From contig JAMZAV010003161.1 of NCBI GenBank assembly GCA_024449915.1, forward strand, positions 1 through 64,000: a stretch of DNA of 64,000 bases. Direction: 5' to 3'. Source of the stretch: Sweltsa coloradensis. Taxonomy: Eukaryota > Arthropoda > Insecta > Plecoptera > Chloroperlidae. Under the pieces are notes generated by a model, which had not been told where the DNA came from, ran no database searches, and saw only the letters and a program-made list of their open reading frames with translations. The stretch's first letter is position 1. Every line of letters begins with the position of its first letter. Shown in pieces: positions 20,215 to 32,085 of the stretch. Both the position numbers and the translations under genes were made by a program.

Positions 20215-23210
20215 TATAGCATTGGAAACTGGTAATTAACTGTTCGACGTCACCTTTACCTGTTATTACATGACGGACAATTATGAATAAAACTTGTTAC
20301 TCGATGAACGTGTCATGTGTGAAACTGCTGAGACATACATTGGTCTATCTGTCACAAAATGAATATTATTTATAATGTACTCTTTGCCGTTCGTCCCTCC
20401 TAGCATACAACGATGTGTTCTCTCCGCTGGACGGTCTGCGAGTGAGACTCAGGATTAGGAATGTTGCCGTTGGCTTCGCTTAGCTTGTATAGGCAGGAAA
20501 CGCGTCCGAATTCTTCAGGCCAGTGGATGCCTATTTCAAAGGCGACTGGGTTCCGAGGCCATCAGTGGCACTCGCCCCCCCCCCGCTCCCTGCAAAATTA
20601 AGTGAGTCTAGACTCTAGACTATACTTATGCCCGCCCCACTCAATATCAAACAAGAGCATCGTGAATTTTTTAAGTGGCAAGATTTTTTAAACTGGCATT
20701 ATGTGAATCTTAACAAATTGATAGACTATCGACGTAACACGCTAAAGATCTAGTAGTATGCCACCATTTGCTATGTTCGAATTAAATAAAATGATGGTCC
20801 CTGACTTTGCACTAACTGGACCCCCCCCCAGGACATACAGGATAGGCTTACATACTTTTCCCGAAACAATAATTGGTTTCATGGGCATTGGGCAATCATA
20901 GACATTTCTGATTGCCCCCCTACCAAAAAGGGCCTCCGGCGGGCCACTGATTGATTGCCCCGACCGCCGAAAATGACTTTTTGCGACGGCTTAGACTTCC
21001 TGAGTTGTAATTGTATTCTCAGTCCTTGGACGTGAAATTTTGGGGAAAGTGTAACGCAAACGTTCCTTCAGAAATCGTTTAAAATTTGGGCCTCGTCTGG
21101 ATCCATTTTCACCGAAAAATATTTGCGAATCCTCACGCTTACAATTGAGTTTATTGAAGGTCGCATTTGTGTTTTTTTGCATTTAGAAAAAACACTCGTC
21201 TGCAAGGTGTCCCCGCGCAAAGCACATACCCTGAAGAATAATGACGGGTTTAAATTAATAATGGTTGGTCGCTTTGATTTAAAAATCCCCCACTGAAAAT
21301 CATTATATAACGAGTGGGTAGACTCTAAATACAAAATTTTTTTATTATTATTTATTTATTTATTTAATAAAAAATTCTAGAATGGAAAACTGGGACCTTT
21401 TGACGTCCCGGGGGGTCTCTTCGGGACACCGGGACAGGTGCCTGAAAACAAGGTCTGCCATGGGAAAACCTAGACGTTTGGGCACCCTTTTTATAAATCA
21501 CATTATAAATCATCAATAATATAATATAACACCATCGGTCAAAAACTAGAAAGTTTACAAAAGTTGGTATGAATAAAAGAAATGCTTTATTTTATTATTA
21601 AGGCAAACATTAGTTTTTTAAAATTTAAGGCGGGACATCACCTCCATTTTAGGCCATTATATGAACAAATTTTTTAAATATAGTGTAGCCTAAGACTACA
21701 GATGGATGGAGGTAATCTTTTGGAAGTAGCCACCCGCCGAATGCAAAATTAAATTTTGAGCAACTTTTATTTATTGTTCCAACACACATAAACACACTTT
21801 ATTTTTTTCTAATTCTTCTAAGTGTTAAATAATGCCAACTTTTTTCAATTTTATCTCAATGTTTTATTTTTTTTCCCAGTCTAAGTTTTCAACTTTGAAT
21901 GCGCCCCAAAACTACTGGCGCCTCCTTGCCTGCCTGGACGAAACGTGTCTGACCGGAAATCGCCCGGGGGCGGAAAACAGTCTATGTACTACCATTGCGT
22001 ATAAAAGATCTAAAGTACTTCATGAGTATAAAACCTGTCCACCACATTAACGATTGTAATTTTTTCGGAGGCCCTATTTTGCTTCATCTTTTTGTCAGAC
22101 GATCAGTCGGAAGTGGGAGAGAAGCGGGGCAAAAGTACGAAGCATGCTACTTGTTCCGTTATGGGGACCGTAGGGGGCCCTATTTTTTTTCACGGAGCAT
22201 TTTGTGGGGATAGCCACAATTTTTGTTTTGTTGCGTGATATTTGCGTTATTTTTTTAATTTCCCAAGTAAAAATTTGGGCACTGCAAATTAGCTTGTACG
22301 CCCGCCGCGACGCTGCGAATTTTCCATCTCCGTCTCCGAGTTTAAATGTGTATGCCCAGTGTAGCAATCTGTCACATCGGGAACGACGTATATAATGTCT
22401 GAGTATACCAAAATTATTTCAGAAATAGAAAATTATATGTGCATCTTGAATGCTTTTCAGGTTCGTTAACTCTTCACAAAACGTAGGCAAAGATTATATA
22501 AACGAAAATTATTATTTGTAGTGTAATCTGTAATAAGCGAATCGTCTGTATTGCACGTTGAAATGAAGTGTTTAGCGTCTTTTACCCCCCTCCCCTCCTT
22601 TGGGGGCTTCCTTGTCCTTTGTTCAGTAGGCCTATCTGACCCTCCGGGGGGCTGTTTTAACATTTTTACCCCGTGATTCCGCGAAAAACTCGTTGACAAA
22701 ATTCAATTATGAATGTTTCGTTGGGCCTAGAATTCTAGCCTGAACGTTGAAAGAACGACTTTCGTAATGAAAATGAAAATAGGAAAGGTAAAACGAACAT
22801 TTTTTTTTGATAAAAGGTACGTTTTCGAATCGACAAAAGAACCAAAAAAATCCTCAATAAAAGCAAAAGGAAATAAAAACGGGTTGAGAACTCCAACCCC
22901 ATACGGAATGTAGCGCCACTACATCTAAAAAAATAGTATCGAAAAAGTACTTTGCTCCCTTTTCGCTACTTTTTGGGGGGGTTTAGCGTTATCGTAGTAC
23001 GCCCCCAAACTGCATGTACACGCCCATGATTGTTCCCCACATGATTCGCGTAACTATAAATATACTGAACATTTTTTCAGACTGTTTTCATGTTTTATTG
23101 ATAAGCGAGCACGAACAAAGATTCCTTCTACTACCGGGGGAAAAAAAAAAAACGGAATGTTTTTTTTTCTTTCTTCTTTTTTTGTATTTTTTTGTCCTTG
23201 AAAAAACATT
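20215..23210. other. AT-rich DNA with C and T homopolymers
   Basis: No supported gene. Homopolymer runs such as C11-C12 at 20575 and 20820 and long T runs suggest either genuine low complexity or uncorrected read errors. Confidence 0.45.
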
Positions 23211-23211
23211 T

Positions 23212-23740
23212 CGGCTAACCGATACTCCCATTGCGATGAAATTTTATGGAGACCTTCGAAATCTCTGAACTTAGAACGCACCGACGAAAATTGTCAAAAT
23301 TATTTCCCTGAAAAAAGCAATTTTTACATTTTTTTTCGATTTTTTTTGTTTTTTTCGGTTTTTTATTGTTGTGTGTTTTTTTAAAACGATTCCGGGTAAA
23401 CCGATACTCCGATTGCAAAGAATTTTTTTGGAGACCTTTGAAATCTTTGAACTTAGAACTGCACTGTAGAAAAATCGATCATAAAAAATTTTTCTCTGAA
23501 AATAGCAAATTTTTGCGATTTTTTTTCGATTTTCTTTTTTTTTTTTTTTATTTTTGTGTGTTTTTTTACACGATTCCGGCTAAACCGATACTCCAATTGT
23601 AAAAGAAATTTTCTGGAAACCTTCGAAATCTTTAACTTAGACCCCCACTTTTTTTTGGGGACAATCGAAAAAATTTTCTCATGAATTCGTACTTTTACGA
23701 TTTTTTTTCGATTTTTAGTGCGATATTGTCGTGACATTTG
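23212..23740 (+). repeat. Tandem array of ~180-bp monomers (about 3 units)
   Basis: Units at about 23212, 23397 and 23580 begin (G/A)GCTAAACCGATACTCC, continue GGAGACCTTCGAAATCTTTG, pass a T-rich CGATTTTTTTTCGATTTT stretch and end ACGATTCCGG. No coding potential; frames seen here are T- and K-rich artefacts. Confidence 0.8.
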
Positions 23741-23744
23741 GGCC

Positions 23745-24790
23745 CATTCGACCAAAAGGGGGGGGCTCACTATTTCAATGGGCATTAAGGGAATGGTGAT
23801 TATTGCTTTTTGAAAGAAAGGTTTTAAAAAGTTAGCCAAACCATTAAAAAGGTTTTAATATAGTTTTTTTTTTGATTATAATACAATTAACAATAACAAA
23901 AAGAACTTGACAACAATCTCCCCAATGCTTCAAAAAGCACTTTTCAAAGGAAAGTGGGGCCTACAAAAACTAAAAACGAACAAAAAAACTCATCCATCAA
24001 AGCGCGGGATAAAACGTTTTCCTAGTAAATTCTATTTCTAACCCGCAGTGTTGGCTCGCTACTCTGATTCGGGAGGACCCGGTTAAATCCCGTCGAGACC
24101 GGGAATCCTGACGAAGTTTTTTCGGGGGGGGGTTTTCCCATGCAAGGGATTGAGTCCTCCGTTTTTCAAAAGCTCTAATTCCAATATAATATTTATTATA
24201 CTTAGTTAACACATAAAACAAAACCACAGCACAACATGCACTGCACCCTGGGAGGTTTCCTACAAAAATTGTTTTTTATTATTATTATTCTATTTCTATG
24301 CTTTTATGTATTAAGGGGTCATAAAAAATATAGTCCCCATGTATGCTTCCCCGGCATTGATATAAACAAATTATTGGAAATTTAAATTTTGTACTTCAAA
24401 TTCTTTCTCCTTACCAGTACTGCAAAAATTTAAAGATAATAAATAAACAAAAATTTAATATTTTGGGTGGTGGGCTTGATTGTGTTTTTTACGCGCCCCC
24501 CTTGACAAAATGGTATGTTTAAACAGGAATTTTTTGTACTTTTTAAAGTATATTGTTATTAATTATTTCAGAATTGAACTTTCATAACAAATAAGATCAC
24601 AACCCCAAGAAAATTAGAAAAGGGGCCCTGAGGCCCCCGTCACAAAGTGTCTAACTTTAAAAAAATTTAAAAACTTTTTTTTTAACTTTTTGAAATTCAT
24701 ATATATTTAGCAATCAAAAAATTTGATGGGCACTGATAACTTTACTGAATTGTGTCCTAAAACCCCAACTAACTAACTAACTAACTTACC
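23745..24790. other. AT-rich DNA with possible tRNA-like scrap
   Basis: No gene seen. At 24045-24105 the pair TTGGCTCGCTACT and CGGTTAAATCCCG is weakly tRNA-like. An AACT microsatellite lies at 24765-24787. Confidence 0.4.
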
Positions 24791-24791
24791 G

Positions 24792-25229
24792 AAATATTAC
24801 ATAGTTGGTATCAGGGAAAAGTTCATTGTCCATGTATTTTTGAATTGAGCCATGTTTCACAAACGCACACGGCCACACAATATCTGCATTGTGAGAGTGG
24901 ATAAAGATAAGTGTATCTGGCAGTTTCTTACCGTTCTTTAGGCTTCTCGCATTCAATTGCAGCATCTTCAGACCTTATTCAGCTCTATGTGAATCTAAAT
25001 CTTGAATATCATCACTTGTTGAACAAGAAGTGCCAGAATCGTTAAAGATAGAGTTGGTAAATTGAGGTAGTACACACTCCCAACAAGTCCAAACGCGATG
25101 AGCGTCTATCATTTTCTTGTAATCCAGTGGCTTCATCTTAACACAAGAACGGTGATACTGTTTTGATACATGTTCCACACTCGAGGAATATTTGTCTGAT
25201 TCGTCCAACAGTATTACAACGAAGAGCAT
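24792..25229 (-). pseudogene. PHD-type finger and endonuclease start of a CR1-like LINE ORF2
   Basis: The minus strand reads KQYHRSCVKMKPLDYKKMID, then VWTCWECVLPQFTNSIFND. This is the second half of a PHD finger of the kind placed before the endonuclease in many CR1-like ORF2 proteins. After a stop (RAE, stop) the frame continues LKMLQLNARSLKNGKKL, SHNADIV and PDTNYVIFR, matching the first endonuclease strands; the catalytic CET motif is shifted out of frame. It ends at GGTAAGTTAG (24793-24783), a good match to a splice donor, before an AACT microsatellite. The retroelement origin is inferred from motif order. Confidence 0.55.
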
Positions 25230-25322
25230 ATGCTATGACCACCAATTGCAACCGGGCCGGTATTCAACTGCACGTCACCAGATAAGGCTATCATGTACAT
25301 AGCAAACTAAAAGCAGAACATG

Positions 25323-25655
25323 GAAATTCCAACTCGCAACCTTCTCGTGGTTTGGCCCGTGATTAGGGAGTTTATCTCCCTGAAACTAATGGCGAGATCT
25401 CGGTCGTCGTCGGGGAACTTCCCCCTTCCCTTTGACTACCTCCCCGACGGCGACGACAAAGACAACACGGACGGATGATGACACAGACGGAGACGACCAC
25501 GACGTGGGGGAACCCCTGCCCTCCCCATACGTTTGTGGCTGGTTCTGACCAGCACTGGCCAGTCAACCACTTATCACCCCGCGTCATCCCTTACGTCCCA
25601 CCCTTCGTCTCGATTAGCCTAGTTGCACAAATATGAGACGTTAAGCAATATCCAA
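25323..25655 (+). repeat. SINE-like family A, B-type
   Basis: Begins AAATTCCAACTCGCAACC and ends AATATCCAATATCC. Confidence 0.88.
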
Positions 25656-25659
25656 TATC

Positions 25660-25932
25660 CAGAGCAGGAACACGCAACCCTCTTCTCCGTCTACTTCTTC
25701 CAGCCGAAGAACAGATGTCTACATACCTTTGCTTTACAGCACTCATACACAGCGTTGAAGAAGATATGTGACAATGATTAATTGTTAATTCATTGCTCCA
25801 GATTTGGTGGTTTTCTACATATACAATGTATTCTTCCCTAGTTTGATCTACTTGATCTGATTTGCTTATCAAAAAGTTCATACACAGTAAAACTTCCAAA
25901 ATAACTATCGATCTTAATAGCCCACCTTTCAT
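25660..25932 (-). CDS. Uncharacterised ORF with hydrophobic N-terminus and polybasic site
   Basis: The minus frame begins MKGGLLRSIVILEVLLCMNF, a plausible signal-peptide-like stretch. A region with three cysteines follows, then ICSSAGRSRRRRGLRVPAL, a polybasic stretch like a prohormone cleavage site. It then runs into family A, so the true end is unknown. No family is recognised; it may be chance in AT-rich DNA. Confidence 0.15.
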
Positions 25933-25939
25933 CTTGATC

Positions 25940-26580
25940 TGTGAACTCTCTTTCCAATTGACATGTGAGAATCAATAACACAGACTGAGGTCTTGGCCTA
26001 GTCCAGATAACAAACCTTAGTGTATCTTCAGTTTTTGCTTACCATATTAAAAGATTTATGGCTTTACAATTCCTTGATATTCCTTGATAATTTCTTGAAC
26101 ACAAAATAATATTATTCCTCTTTAAAAACCACTTTAAATAGATAGCCTTCATATCATAACATAAGGATAGGTGTTTGTTTGTTTGGTTGCTAAGGAAGTC
26201 AATTCAGATTCGGATGGCTATCCAGATGATGCTTTGCAAATCACTGACGAAGAGTCAACCAAATAATTATATCAAAAGGTTCCAAACACTAAAAAATTTG
26301 TTTTTAATTTTTTTACAGATTGTAAAACGGTTTCTACAAATATAACCTACATTAAAAAAAAACTAAATAAGAATGGCTTACTTTGAAACTATCATCAGTT
26401 CGTTATTTTAGTGGGTGCTTAGGCCCAAACTTACAGACGCACTAATCAATACTAAAGATAATTAAAATAATTTTTGCTTTTGATGTTTTTAGAACGGTCT
26501 GAAGCGTACACATTGCTATCTTTCCAAGTCCCAGACAACAAAGGATCGGCGCGCGCATCGTGTGGCAACCCCAGCACCTC
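25940..26580. other. AT-rich DNA without recognisable gene
   Basis: No open frame or repeat family supported before the CCAAT inverted repeat. Confidence 0.45.
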
Positions 26581-26582
26581 GC

Positions 26583-26654
26583 ACCATGACCAATCACAAC
26601 CATAACCGCCTACGGTAGCTTCTCCTTGCGTGCATGGTCGTGATTGGTCATGGT
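26583..26654. promoter_or_regulatory. Inverted repeat carrying two opposed CCAAT boxes
   Basis: ACCATGACCAATCACAACCA and, 30 bp later, ATGGTCGTGATTGGTCATGG T form arms matching at 20 of 21 positions. Each arm contains CCAAT in opposite orientation. The following C/T-rich DNA looks like a 5' leader, so a promoter is plausible but unproven. Confidence 0.45.
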
Positions 26655-26663
26655 CCTAACTAC

Positions 26664-26690
26664 GAGAGAAGGAGGCGGCCTCCTTCTCTC
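26664..26690. repeat. Perfect 13-bp-arm palindrome
   Basis: GAGAGAAGGAGGC, one G, then GCCTCCTTCTCTC. It lies 9 bp beyond the CCAAT inverted repeat. Confidence 0.9.
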
Positions 26691-26868
26691 CCAGTCAGTC
26701 TCTTGTTCTTGTTTGAGTTGGATGTGTTTTGTGTCCGCTCTTCGTTCTGTTCTTTCATAGCCTCCACAGTACGTGGAGTTAGCTTCCATCAATGCTGAAT
26801 GTGTTGTTTGAAAAAGTCTTGTCTGTTTGGTCCTAGTATAGTTCTGTTTCATCTTTGTTCACTTCAGG

Positions 26869-27210
26869 GGGCCATCAAATTCCAACTCGCAACCTTCTCG
26901 TGGTTTGGCCCCGTGTTTAGGGGATTCTTCTCGCTGAAACAAATGGCGAGCTCTGGGTCGTCGTGGGGGAAACCCCCTTTCCCCTTTGATACCCCCCCAA
27001 ACGGTGACGACAATGACAACACGGACGGATGATTACACAGACGGAGACGACCACGACGTGGGGGATCCCCTGCCCTCCCCATAAACTTGTGGCTGGTTCT
27101 GACCAGCACAGGCCTGCCCACCCATTGTCCCCCCGGTCATCACTTACGTCCCTCCCTTCGTCTCGATTAGCCAAGTTGCATACATATTAGACGTTAAGCA
27201 ATATCCAATC
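26869..27210 (+). repeat. SINE-like family A, B-type
   Basis: Begins GGGCCATCAAATTCC and lies 180 bp beyond the palindromic promoter-like block. Several indels in C and A runs. Confidence 0.88.
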
Positions 27211-27384
27211 CAAATCAGGATTTATCTTTTTGTGTCCGACTGGAAAGGCTTTCTTTAATCTGGCCTGTTTGTCTGAAAAGCGCTCGTCATCTCAGTGTTG
27301 TGCTCAGTCTGTTTTGTCCGTACAGCCAGAGTGACTGGTTGATGTTCAGCAAGTGTGAGGTTCTGTTAAGTGTGGGATGAGAGG

Positions 27385-27728
27385 CTCATCAAAGTCCAAC
27401 TCACAACCTTCTCGTGGTTTGACCGTGATAAGGGGAGTTCTTCTCCCTGAACAAATGGCGAGCTCTGGGTCGTCGTGGGGGAAACCCCCTTTCCCCTTTG
27501 ACTACCTCCCCGAGGGGCGACGCAAAAAAAAAACACGGACGGATGATGACACAGACGGAGACGACCACGACGTGGGGAACCCCTGCCCTCCCCATACGCT
27601 TGTGGCTGGTTCTGACCAGCACGGGCCTGTCCACCCCTTGGCCCCCGCGTCATCCCTACGTCCCCCCCCTTCGTCTCGATTAGCCAAGTTGCATAAATAT
27701 GAGACGTAAAGCAATATCCAATCAATCA
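27385..27728 (+). repeat. SINE-like family A at the left edge of the 7.1-kb duplication
   Basis: B-type 5' half. From the middle on it matches the copy at 34564, including the following unique DNA, which places the recombination breakpoint inside the element. Confidence 0.88.
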
Positions 27729-28039
27729 TTCTGAACTGGAGCATACACACACGCCACTGAACCAACGACCTGCACGACAATAAATATCCACTACACATCT
27801 TTTATTTTAATTTAATATCTATAATCGTTCTTATCATATCATTTTTATCATTGTGTTTATTAAATATATTCCTACAAGAAACAAGCATCGAATTTCATTT
27901 GATTACTCATAGTACCACAGTGGCTAAATATAACTTTCCCAGTCGAAGCGTCCCAGTTCTCACGCCTGATTTTTGTGTTTTTTTGTCTGCAGCATGACTG
28001 GTTGGTAACTTTGTTAGGCAACTGATGGTTCTAAAATTG

Positions 28040-28660
28040 GCTTGAAGGTTGTAGTCAGGTGGGTGCAAGGAAAATTGTGCAAAAAACGTGGCTTATTGTA
28101 ATACAAGCAAACCGTTTTGCACTCGTGTTTTATTCTGTAATTATAGCATTTTTCCGCAGGTTCATTGTTTCTGGTGATGTGGGTGGGTGTTAAGGGTAAA
28201 TTGAAAAAGGGGGTGTCACATTTTAAAAATAAATTGGTGGTCTATTTTTACGGTTCCCAATGACATATTTCATATTTTTGGGGCAGAAAATCGAAAAAAA
28301 AACATTTCAAATTCCGAAGTCCAACCATTTGGGGTTCCATGGGCGCCCTATTCGAAATTGCCCCCCCAAAAACAACTTTTATAACCCAAAGCATGTAAAT
28401 ATGGCATGCTTTGTATCCATTTCTACTAAATCGTGCTCCCCGAACCCCGCGGGGTTACACTAAAATTGAAATAAAACAAACACAAAATCTCAGAATGCCG
28501 ACATTTTGTTTTTTGTGGGTACGGTTGTCATAAATTTGTGAGGTGAATAGACAAATAAGCAAGTTTGGTGTCATTTTCGAGTATTTTTCGGACCCAAAGG
28601 GTTATAAATTTTGTGTCAAAAAAAAGTTTTAAAGGTAAAATAATCGTTCATATTTTTATA
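28040..28660. other. Duplicated DNA of unknown nature
   Basis: Conserved at 35220-35835 apart from homopolymer indels. Frames of 67-112 codons exist on both strands but differ between copies, so no gene is called. Confidence 0.45.
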
Positions 28661-28667
28661 ATTTAGC

Positions 28668-28706
28668 AATTGCATTAATATGAGACGTAAAGCAATATCC
28701 AATCAA
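28668..28706 (+). repeat. SINE-like family A tail fragment
   Basis: Only the last ~40 bp (TTGCATTAATATGAGACG to AATCAAC). Partner at 35838-35880. Confidence 0.7.
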
Positions 28707-28738
28707 CATTGTGTGCTTATTAGTTAAAATGCCTAAAT

Positions 28739-29084
28739 GGGGCCCTTTAAATTCCAACTCGCAACCTCCTCGCGGTTTGGGCCGTGAATAGGGGAGTTTC
28801 ACTCCCCGAAAAATACAGCGAGCTCTGGGTCTTTGTCGGGGAACCCCTTCCTTTGGGTACCTCCCCGACGGGGACGACAAAGACAACACGGACAGATGAT
28901 AAAACAGACCGAGACGAACCACGACGTTGGGGGAACCTGCCCTCCCAATATGCTTGTGGCTGGTTTTTAACCAGCACAGGCCTGTCCACCACTTGTCCCC
29001 CCGAGTCATCCCTTACTCCCTCCCTTTGTCTCGATTAGCCAAGTTGCATTAAATGAGACGTAAAGCAATATCCAATCAATCAAT
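28739..29084 (+). repeat. SINE-like family A, A-type
   Basis: Diverged A-type copy with indels. Partner at 35912-36258. Confidence 0.85.
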
Positions 29085-29400
29085 TACTCAGGAACACTCC
29101 TCTTGATTAAATGATTGATTGTATGGAAATCAATCAGAAATTTCATAAAGATCCCACAATACTCCAATAACCACACGTTATGAAGTAAACCGTCGCGGGT
29201 ATAAAAGGTTACCCCGCTGAGATTGGGTTTTGATATTTCAGGATTGATTTTCCCTTTAAGGCCATATGAAGCAGGATCAAAATTAAGTCAATTAATTTGA
29301 AACAAGATTTTTAATTAAAAATTTACTTGCTACAATACTTACTAATATAAGTCGATGTTATTGACAGACGAATGATAGGACCAGACAACATTTCTGATAA

Positions 29401-29862
29401 AAATTCCAACTCGCAACCTTCTCGTGGTTTGGCCCGCGATTAGGGGAGTTTTTCACCCTGAAACTAATGGCGAGCTCTGGGTCGTCGTCGGGAAACTTTC
29501 CCCTTCCCTTTGACTACCTCCTTGACGGCGACGACAATGACAACACGGACGGATGATGACACAGACGGAGACGACCACGACGTGGGGGAACCCCTGCCCT
29601 CCCTATATGCTTGTGGCTGGTTTTGACCAGCACAGGCCTGTCCACCCCTTGTCCCTCCGCGCCACCCCTTATGTCCCTCCCTTCGTCACGATAACCCAAA
29701 GTGCATTATATATGAGACGTTAAGCAATATCCACTGACCAGCACAGGCCTGTCCACCCCTTGTCCCCCCGCGTCATCCCTTACGTCCCTCCCGTCGTCTC
29801 GATTGGCCAAGTTGCATAAATATGAGACGTAAAGCAATATCCAATCGATCAATCAATCAATC
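29401..29862 (+). repeat. SINE-like family A plus a second 5'-truncated copy
   Basis: A B-type copy ends at 29732 and is joined directly to a second copy starting at CTGACCAGCACAGGCC, which ends with (AATC)n at 29862. The duplicate at 36573-36925 has a single copy, so the fusion is specific to the first unit. Confidence 0.85.
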
Positions 29863-29869
29863 GACAAAA

Positions 29870-30520
29870 TTGAATTCACATTTTTAAAACTATTATTGCA
29901 TTAAATATTTACAATTTCACCTACGGGAGTGTTTCCCGACTATCCAAATCGAGAAAAAAGAAAATAATATTATCATCAAAACACTATTAACATAAACTAA
30001 CAATATCACAGGCTGCACAATATGACCTAACCGGATGAAGCGCCCTAGTTTCCCACGTCGTCTCTGATAGAATCTTAATATAGCAGTTGGAATGGATTAA
30101 AAGTATCACACACCTCGCACTTGGCAGAGAAAGATGTCGCTTAGTTCATCCGCTGTCCATAGCACAGAGGGGCCCCAAAATAATCGTAATAGGTTTCTTG
30201 TGAGAATTTCTTTTGCCAGCAGCTGTAATTTGGCTCCTCAGGAAAAACCATGTTGCATGTGTAGCTCAAAAAGCGAGCGTTAATAGGAGCCATGCCCTCT
30301 GCTTCCTATCCTTCTGTGCATAAATCGATGAAAATTCTGGCGTCCCTGCAAATGGATCATAAACGTAGCATAATAATCAGATATCTTAGAGGCGCGAATA
30401 ATCTTTGCTGTTAAAGCTCCCTAAAACTACTACTGCTACTGAGTGTCTCTTGTGGGAGAAGGTGCTGCGACTCATATACACACATGATCAGTCAATTATT
30501 AGCTGGTCACTAGTCTTAAC
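29870..30520. other. Duplicated DNA between family A and the MITE
   Basis: Contains a family D block at 30008. Otherwise no supported feature; repeated at 36930-37580. Confidence 0.45.
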
Positions 30521-30524
30521 TTAA

Positions 30525-31129
30525 GGCTGTGTGTTCACCAAAAACCAAAATCCAAAATATGCATAAAACAGTAGTCAAAGAGTATGATCATTAGTCACAG
30601 TCTTTTGAAAAGATCATTTTTTTTCCGATGCATTTTTTCTCTATTGCTACTTTTGTGAATGATTTTTGGTGCTAAGTTTTTCCAAAAGTATACCATTTGG
30701 ATGGGTAATATTTTTATTATAGCATAAACTCATCTTTTACTATAGAATGTGTTATATTGAAATGTGTATCTTTAATACCTTACATTTTACAGTGTATTAT
30801 GTTTCCCGTACTTTTGTGGTATTTGTACCGTCAAAAGAAAAAAAAGAACCTCTTAAGATACGAAAGCTATAGATTTCAAAAAAAACCACATTCAATAGTC
30901 AAAGATGAGTGAATGTTACAAGAAAAATATCAGCCATCCAAATGGTATACTTTTGGAAAAACTTAGCACTAAAAATCGTTTAAAAAAGTAGCAAAAGAGG
31001 AAAAATGCATCGACCAAAAAAACCAAAAAAATATATTTTAATCTTTCAAAAGGCTGTGATTAATGATCGTACTCTATAACTACGGTTTTATGTATATTAT
31101 GGATTTCGGTTTTTGGTGAACACACAGCC
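30525..31129. mobile_element. 605-bp foldback MITE with TTAA target duplication (copy A)
   Basis: TTAA flanks both sides (30521-30524 and 31130-31133). Ends are GGCTGTGTGTTCACCAAAAA and its exact complement, and similarity continues inward over most of the element, so the whole unit can fold back. Paired landmarks include CCAAATGGTATACTTTTGGA near 30950 and its complement near 30680. No coding capacity. TTAA points to piggyBac- or Kolobok-type mobilisation. Confidence 0.88.
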
Positions 31130-31139
31130 TTAATATTAT

Positions 31140-31560
31140 AGTTTGTAGCTCACCCAATAGTTTAAACAGTCTCGATGGTCGCCTGGCTTAGATGGATCTC
31201 ACAAGGAACAAATAATGTTAACACGTTTTTTAAAAACCAACTCTAGGTTTATTACACTTGCCTTCTTATCTTTTAAATTATTTACATTCATCTCACATGT
31301 CGCAAACATACTAATTTATATCAAATTCTGAACAATGCATTCACAGGAGTAATCAAAATGTTCTTTTTAAAACCACGTCATTCTTGCCTTCTACTCCCCC
31401 TTGTCATTTGTTGTCACCACCTAATGAACGAACAAAGAGAATAGAAAAATCATAAATATAAACTTATAAAGAGAAATTAACATTACGCAAACACACAGAC
31501 ATGCTTACAAATTCAGATTAAAACACAAAAGTAAAATTTCAGTGTGACAGATTGGCTTGA
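31140..31560. other. Duplicated AT-rich DNA
   Basis: No supported feature; repeated at 38200-38620. Confidence 0.45.
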
Positions 31561-31561
31561 A

Positions 31562-31613
31562 TCGTCTCGATTAGCCAAGTTGCATTAATATAAGACTTTA
31601 AGCAATATCCAAT
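31562..31613 (+). repeat. SINE-like family A tail fragment
   Basis: Last 52 bp from TCGTCTCGATTAGCCAAG. Partner at 38623-38674. Confidence 0.75.
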
Positions 31614-31634
31614 CCTATCCACAGCCACCCTGAA

Positions 31635-31643
31635 CAATTTATT

Positions 31644-31680
<37 letters not shown>

Positions 31681-32085
31681 GTCTATCCTATTCAGTTATA
31701 AAAACTGATTTACAAAGGAGGACAACTAAATAAATCTAATTACATAGATGCAGAAACAACAATAAACTACATTTTCGTAGATATTTGAAATAGTAGCATT
31801 ACAACAACAATGCATTTAAACACAACAATTTTGGTAACAAATAAAAAAATATATTATATGCATTTAATAAATGAATCAAATATAAAAAAGGGTGTAGAAT
31901 GAAAAGAAAAGAAAAGAAAGGGGGAAAAAATGGAAAAAAGAAAGAAAAAGACAAAAGAAAAAGAAAAAAAAAGAAAGAAAGAAAGAAAGAAAGAAAAGAA
32001 AGAAAGAAAGAAAAGAAAAGAAAAAAAAAAAACATTAAAAAAGAAAAACGAAAAGAAAAAAACTGATTTATTAGACGATCCCACT
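31635..32085 (-). repeat. AT-rich repeat with (AAAT)n tail and (GAAA)n tract (copy A)
   Basis: Minus-strand reading ends in an AAAT tail (31639-31678). The body has TTTACAAAGGAGGA and a long GAAA purine tract at 31905-32060, then ACTGATTTATTAGACGAT. Copies at 38695-39140 and, diverged, 59497-59855. No protein. Confidence 0.7.
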
